Positions 19,086-22,524 of a DNA stretch of 22,524 nt are shown one piece after another (the first letter of the stretch is position 1; each line of letters begins with the position of its first letter). The stretch lies in contig NW_013546849.1 in the NCBI RefSeq assembly GCF_000711695.1, forward strand, positions 1 through 22,524, written 5' to 3'. The position numbers and the translations under genes were made by a program. Source of the stretch: Tilletiaria anomala UBC 951. Taxonomy: Eukaryota > Basidiomycota > Exobasidiomycetes > Georgefischeriales > Tilletiariaceae. The notes beneath the pieces were generated by a model. The model did no database searches and was not told the DNA's origin. It worked only from the letters and a program-made list of their open reading frames with translations.

Positions 19086-22000
19086 ATGCCGACCGCGACA
19101 TGCAGCGATGACGCGACGGCTTCCACGGGCGCAGCCAGTACGAGTAAGGTCACCCTCGACAACGTCAAGAAGCGCAAACGGGCGGAGCTTGAGACAGAGA
19201 TATCGTGAGCAGCAGTATCCTTGGGTGCCCTGCAATAGAGACAAAGGTGTGCACGTGCTGACACATATCCTCTTGCCTTACGTGTGAACAGACGCGTGAA
19301 GAACGGCCCGCCATCACACGAGTCGCTGTTGCGCGAGTTCATTTTCCTTGTTGATCACTATGCGTCGACAAGGCCTGGTGGTCCGACTGTGCTACCTAGT
19401 GCCCCATTCATCTGCAGTGATGAAGAGGCTGCAAAGGCGTCGGAGGAGTATGGGCTATATAGGTGCGTCCAGCCCCATGCCTATGGTCCTCGTATTCTCT
19501 GTGCTGAACAACACATTCACATCACAGACATGGGAAGTCCATTACCACACGGACTATACCCTCGCTAGAGAAGCTGAAGAAAGAGTTTTCAGATTCACTG
19601 GGTGTACGGATACCAGACGACCTGCTGGAAATCGGGGAGGACCTCGGCTTCGAGCCGGAGCCAGAGACACAGGATAAGCAGGAAGCGCAAATGACGCAGG
19701 CGGTTCCAGAGACACAGGAGACGCAGTCTACCACCGTAGGAACAGCTACGCAGAGAGCATTGCAAACACAGTTGACCGCAATTACAGTCTCGCTCAAGGA
19801 CACACAGGCGTCAAATCCTGCGAGCGAGGCGCACCCAGACGTGCAGGTGCAGTCTGAGAAAGAGCCACAACCGCAGGCGCAGGCTCATGCACAGCCGCAA
19901 GGAGATATACCGTCTAAAGCGGAGGAAAAGGCCTCTGCCGAAGCTTCAGCGAAACAAGAGTCGCAATTGCAGCCTGTTGCGGCAGGCCATCTATCCACCC
20001 AAAACGCTCCAAAATTGACGCCCCCAACATTTCACGTGCATCCTCCTCCTCCTCCTCAGCCACCTGTCGTTCTGCCTGGAAGCGATGTCCCTCCCGTTGA
20101 GGTCCCAGCGGCAATCAAGCTGCTGGCTCCAAACCCCCTATCCATCACCTATGCCTCCTCACTGCGGCCCTTACCCCCCGACCCGCATCGTCGTTTCACT
20201 GGCACGGGCGTGAGCGGTGGTGCAATTCACCACCGGGGACAACGCAAGCCGCCGCAGCTTTCAGGTCGCTCGGCATTAGCGGCAGCTGGGCCTGCAGGGA
20301 CTGGACAGACGGATCTCTGGCGATGGTTTGTGCGTGCACGCGCCAGTCCCGGATCCGGTCTGGTCGGTAAGGCGGATAAATGCTTGATGACGTCGGACTG
20401 GAAGGTGGCGTACGTGGAGCAGCGCTTCATCCGTGCCATGATGCGCATCGAGAAGCTCAAGCAGGCGGGCGACTGGTCGTTCCGTCAGCCGAAGCGCCAG
20501 CGTGGGCCGGCGCCCAAGAAGGCGCATTGGGACTACGTGCTGGACGAGATGCGCTGGATGCAAACAGACTACAGAGAGGAGAGGAAATGGAAAATCGCTT
20601 GTGCGCATCAGATGGCACATGCTGTCTTTGCATGGCACCGGGCTGGATCGAAGCAGGCGAGACAGGCACTCTGTGTCAAAATCCGCGAACCTCAGCAGCA
20701 GAAGAAGGGTTCGGGCGGCGCCGAGCAAAGTACCGAGGAGCAGAGCGCAGATCAAGGAAAAGAAGTGGTCGGCGTCACAGGATCTGCAGCGTCAGAGCAA
20801 GCTAACGGCGCCCAAGGACCCGACTCTGGAAAGGACGCAGATCCAGCCATGGACATAGATTTGGAAGCGGATGTTGCAGGTGCGAATCAAGACGCAAAAG
20901 CAGATACCGCTGTGGACCCAGATGCTGATGCGGAAGGCGATGCGGATGCTGATGCTGATGGAGAAGCAGATGCAGATGCGGATGGAGAAGTTGATGCTGA
21001 AGGAGAGGAGGATGCCGACGGGGAGGTGGACGCAGATGGTGATGCAGATGATGTCGAGCGTGCACTGCAAGAGGGCGACACTCCAAAAGTCAAGATTGAA
21101 GTGGTCAATCAGCCTCGTGGAGCCGCAGATCCAATGCCAGCTCTCTCTGGCGTTGCGCCTGTCTCCAGTTATCAGCAGCAGTCTTGCTTTAAAGATTCTG
21201 TAGAAGGGATCAAGAGCGATGCGCAGACGCAGGATGCAACTCTCACCCGCGAAGCTCTACCCAGCTCGGTGGTCAACACTCTGCGTGCTCCCATCTTCTC
21301 GATGGACGTCGTATCGACTGTCATCTCGCCCACAGCGTTGCTTGAATCCGTATGCCCCCAAAATCTGGCTGCTGCGCTCAATATCAGCGAGGCCGAAGTG
21401 GAAAGCATTTTGGATCCCACAAATGTGGGTGTCTCTTCACTCTTCCCTGAGCTTCCACTGTTCACTGGGCCGACGCTGCCACAAGATGGCAAGCATGACC
21501 GACGCGTCGACGAAGGCTCATTCCAGCAGACTCCACGCCTGACTCATGTCACGCGACTCCTTGATTCTAAACCTCTGCTCGTTAGCACTCTGCGCCCTTC
21601 GGAGAACCGCGAGCAAGGTCAATGGCGCGAAGACGCGCCATGGTTCTTGGCAGCCCAACTTTCGGATCCTTATAAGGGTGTATCACCAGATTTGCTCGAT
21701 GCACTGTTGCAGCCAGGCTCAGTCTTGTTCGCAAAGAAGTCGCACCGCGTCAAGGATGGAAGTGCGCTCAATCCCGACGCACATGCACCGGCTGGTCCAG
21801 CCAACCCGGAGGTGCGAGCTGCCCAATTCATCTGGTCTCCAGAAGAGGACAGTTACATTGTCATGCTCGCCAAAGAGTATAGCTGCAACTGGTCGCTTGT
21901 CGCAGACCTGTTCAACGCCACCAGGCTTGCAGTGCCGACGGACCGCCGCGTTCCATGGGACATATACGACAGGTACAAGCGCATTCAACAGGCAGCGCGT

Positions 22001-22477
22001 GAGGGCACTTCCATTACACCACAGACGCAGCTGCCGCTAGAGATCGTCGGCGGCGAGGATGGCACGAGCATTCCGCCCGGAAATACGCTCATCGCAAAGC
22101 GGGAGCGCATCAATAAGCGTGTCAGTGCCAAATTTGAAGGCAGTCGCAAGAAGCTTCGCCGTTTTAGTTTGGTCGAACTCATGCGGAAGAGTGCAAGGAA
22201 GCGAGACGCAGCACCCAAACCGAGCACGCAGATGACGCGCAAGATCAATTTGAGTTCGCATGAGACGCATGCTCAGATCAAAGGCGGCCCTGTGGCCACA
22301 CCGCAGCAACTCAGCAATCTCAAGGCTGAACGAGATCAGCAGACCATCAGACTGTACTATGAACAGCAGCGCGTCGCGCAGCTCGCATATCAGCAGCAAC
22401 AAGCTCGTTTGCAGCAGCAGGTGCAAGTTCAGCAAGCAGCACAGTCACAGCCGCCGCCGCAGCAACAGCAACACCAA

Positions 22478-22524
<47 letters not shown>
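19086..22524 (+). CDS. EAF1: Eaf1/Vid21, HSA-SANT scaffold of the NuA4 acetyltransferase (5' part)
   Basis: The exons are 19086-19204, 19292-19462 and 19528 to the window edge. The introns are 87 and 65 bp and the phases join. The 1095 residues seen are open to the end. Eaf1 is the platform subunit of the NuA4 histone H4/H2A acetyltransferase in the nucleus. The HSA domain starts near residue 428 (HWDYVLDEMRWMQTDYREER, then KWKIACAHQMAHAV); in the family this helix binds actin and Arp4. A SANT/Myb domain starts at W866 (WSPEEDSYIVMLAKEYSCNW, with RRVPWDIYDRYKRI); in Eaf1 it is tied to histone-tail or Tra1-related functions. The N-terminus carries a basic KKRKRAELETEIS and SLLREFIFLVDHY, resembling other Vid21 proteins. 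Between HSA and SANT lies an acidic Asp-Ala repeat (562-605). The visible end is polyglutamine. The pair HSA plus SANT without a helicase separates it from Swr1, Ino80 and EP400 proper. The 3' end is missing. Confidence 0.93.
20921..21052 (+). repeat. EAF1: GATGC(N) repeat encoding an Asp-Ala/Gly-Glu tract in EAF1
   Basis: Repeated GAT-GCN, GAT-GGN and GAA units encode about 44 residues dominated by Asp, Ala, Glu and Gly. The tract lies in the linker between the HSA and SANT domains and stays in frame. On the complementary strand it yields spurious Ser/Ala- and His-rich frames. Confidence 0.85.
22460..22524 (+). repeat. EAF1: CAGCAA repeat encoding polyglutamine, cut by the window edge
   Basis: Alternating CAG and CAA codons, with one CAC (His), form a polyglutamine run that reaches the last base. 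It follows a longer Gln-rich stretch from about 22362. Its full length cannot be seen. Confidence 0.9.

Noticed and set aside
20802-21108. Minus-strand Ser/Ala/Pro- and His/Leu-rich frames
   Set aside because: They are antisense readings of the Asp-Ala repeat in EAF1.
1-22524. Transposons, virus-like elements, CRISPR arrays, secondary-metabolite or toxin clusters
   Set aside because: I saw no transposase, reverse transcriptase, integrase or capsid-like frames, no long terminal repeats, no spaced direct repeats and no biosynthetic genes.

Overview
The window looks like ordinary chromosomal DNA of a fungus, most likely a basidiomycete and perhaps of the smut-like Ustilaginomycotina. The reasons are GC-rich coding sequence, short introns (65 to 119 bp where well supported) with GTGAGT or GTAAGT donors, and long Ser/Gln/Pro/Gly-rich disordered regions in regulatory proteins. 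Fungal gene families are present: a Zn2Cys6 transcription factor, a Ypk9-type P5B ATPase and a NuA4 Eaf1 scaffold. The placement below phylum is inference. I see no mobile element, virus-like element, CRISPR array, tRNA or rRNA.

Layout. (1) At the extreme left edge there may be the first codons of a leftward gene (start at 72). (2) 863-3631, minus strand: a three-exon gene for a LisH-domain regulator of the Flo8/Som1/SSBP kind, about 852 aa, with an uncertain first exon. (3) 3632-6660: a 3.0-kb gap with no convincing gene. It holds a dense run of short perfect hairpins (4863-5126), a TGTA-rich microsatellite and a dyad of MluI-box-like sites. (4) 6661-12145, plus strand: a five-exon P5B ATPase of 1733 aa, orthologous in type to yeast YPK9 and human ATP13A2, with all catalytic motifs. 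(5) 12146-13982: a 1.8-kb gap with a poly(A) signal, TACA/TGTA microsatellites and a pyrimidine-rich promoter stretch. (6) 13983-17965, plus strand: a Zn2Cys6 transcription factor of about 1139 aa in six or seven exons. One frame change in it needs either an unproven intron or a one-base correction. (7) 17966-19085: a gap that may hold a small two-exon gene of 109 aa on the minus strand. (8) 19086 to the right edge, plus strand: the first 1095 residues of EAF1/VID21, the HSA-SANT scaffold of the NuA4 acetyltransferase, cut off inside a polyglutamine tract.

The genes do not form an obvious pathway or cluster. Three of the four sure genes are nuclear regulators or transcription-related and one is an endomembrane transporter; their adjacency looks incidental. 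Introns were placed by reading frame, splice consensus and phase matching. No expression data were available.
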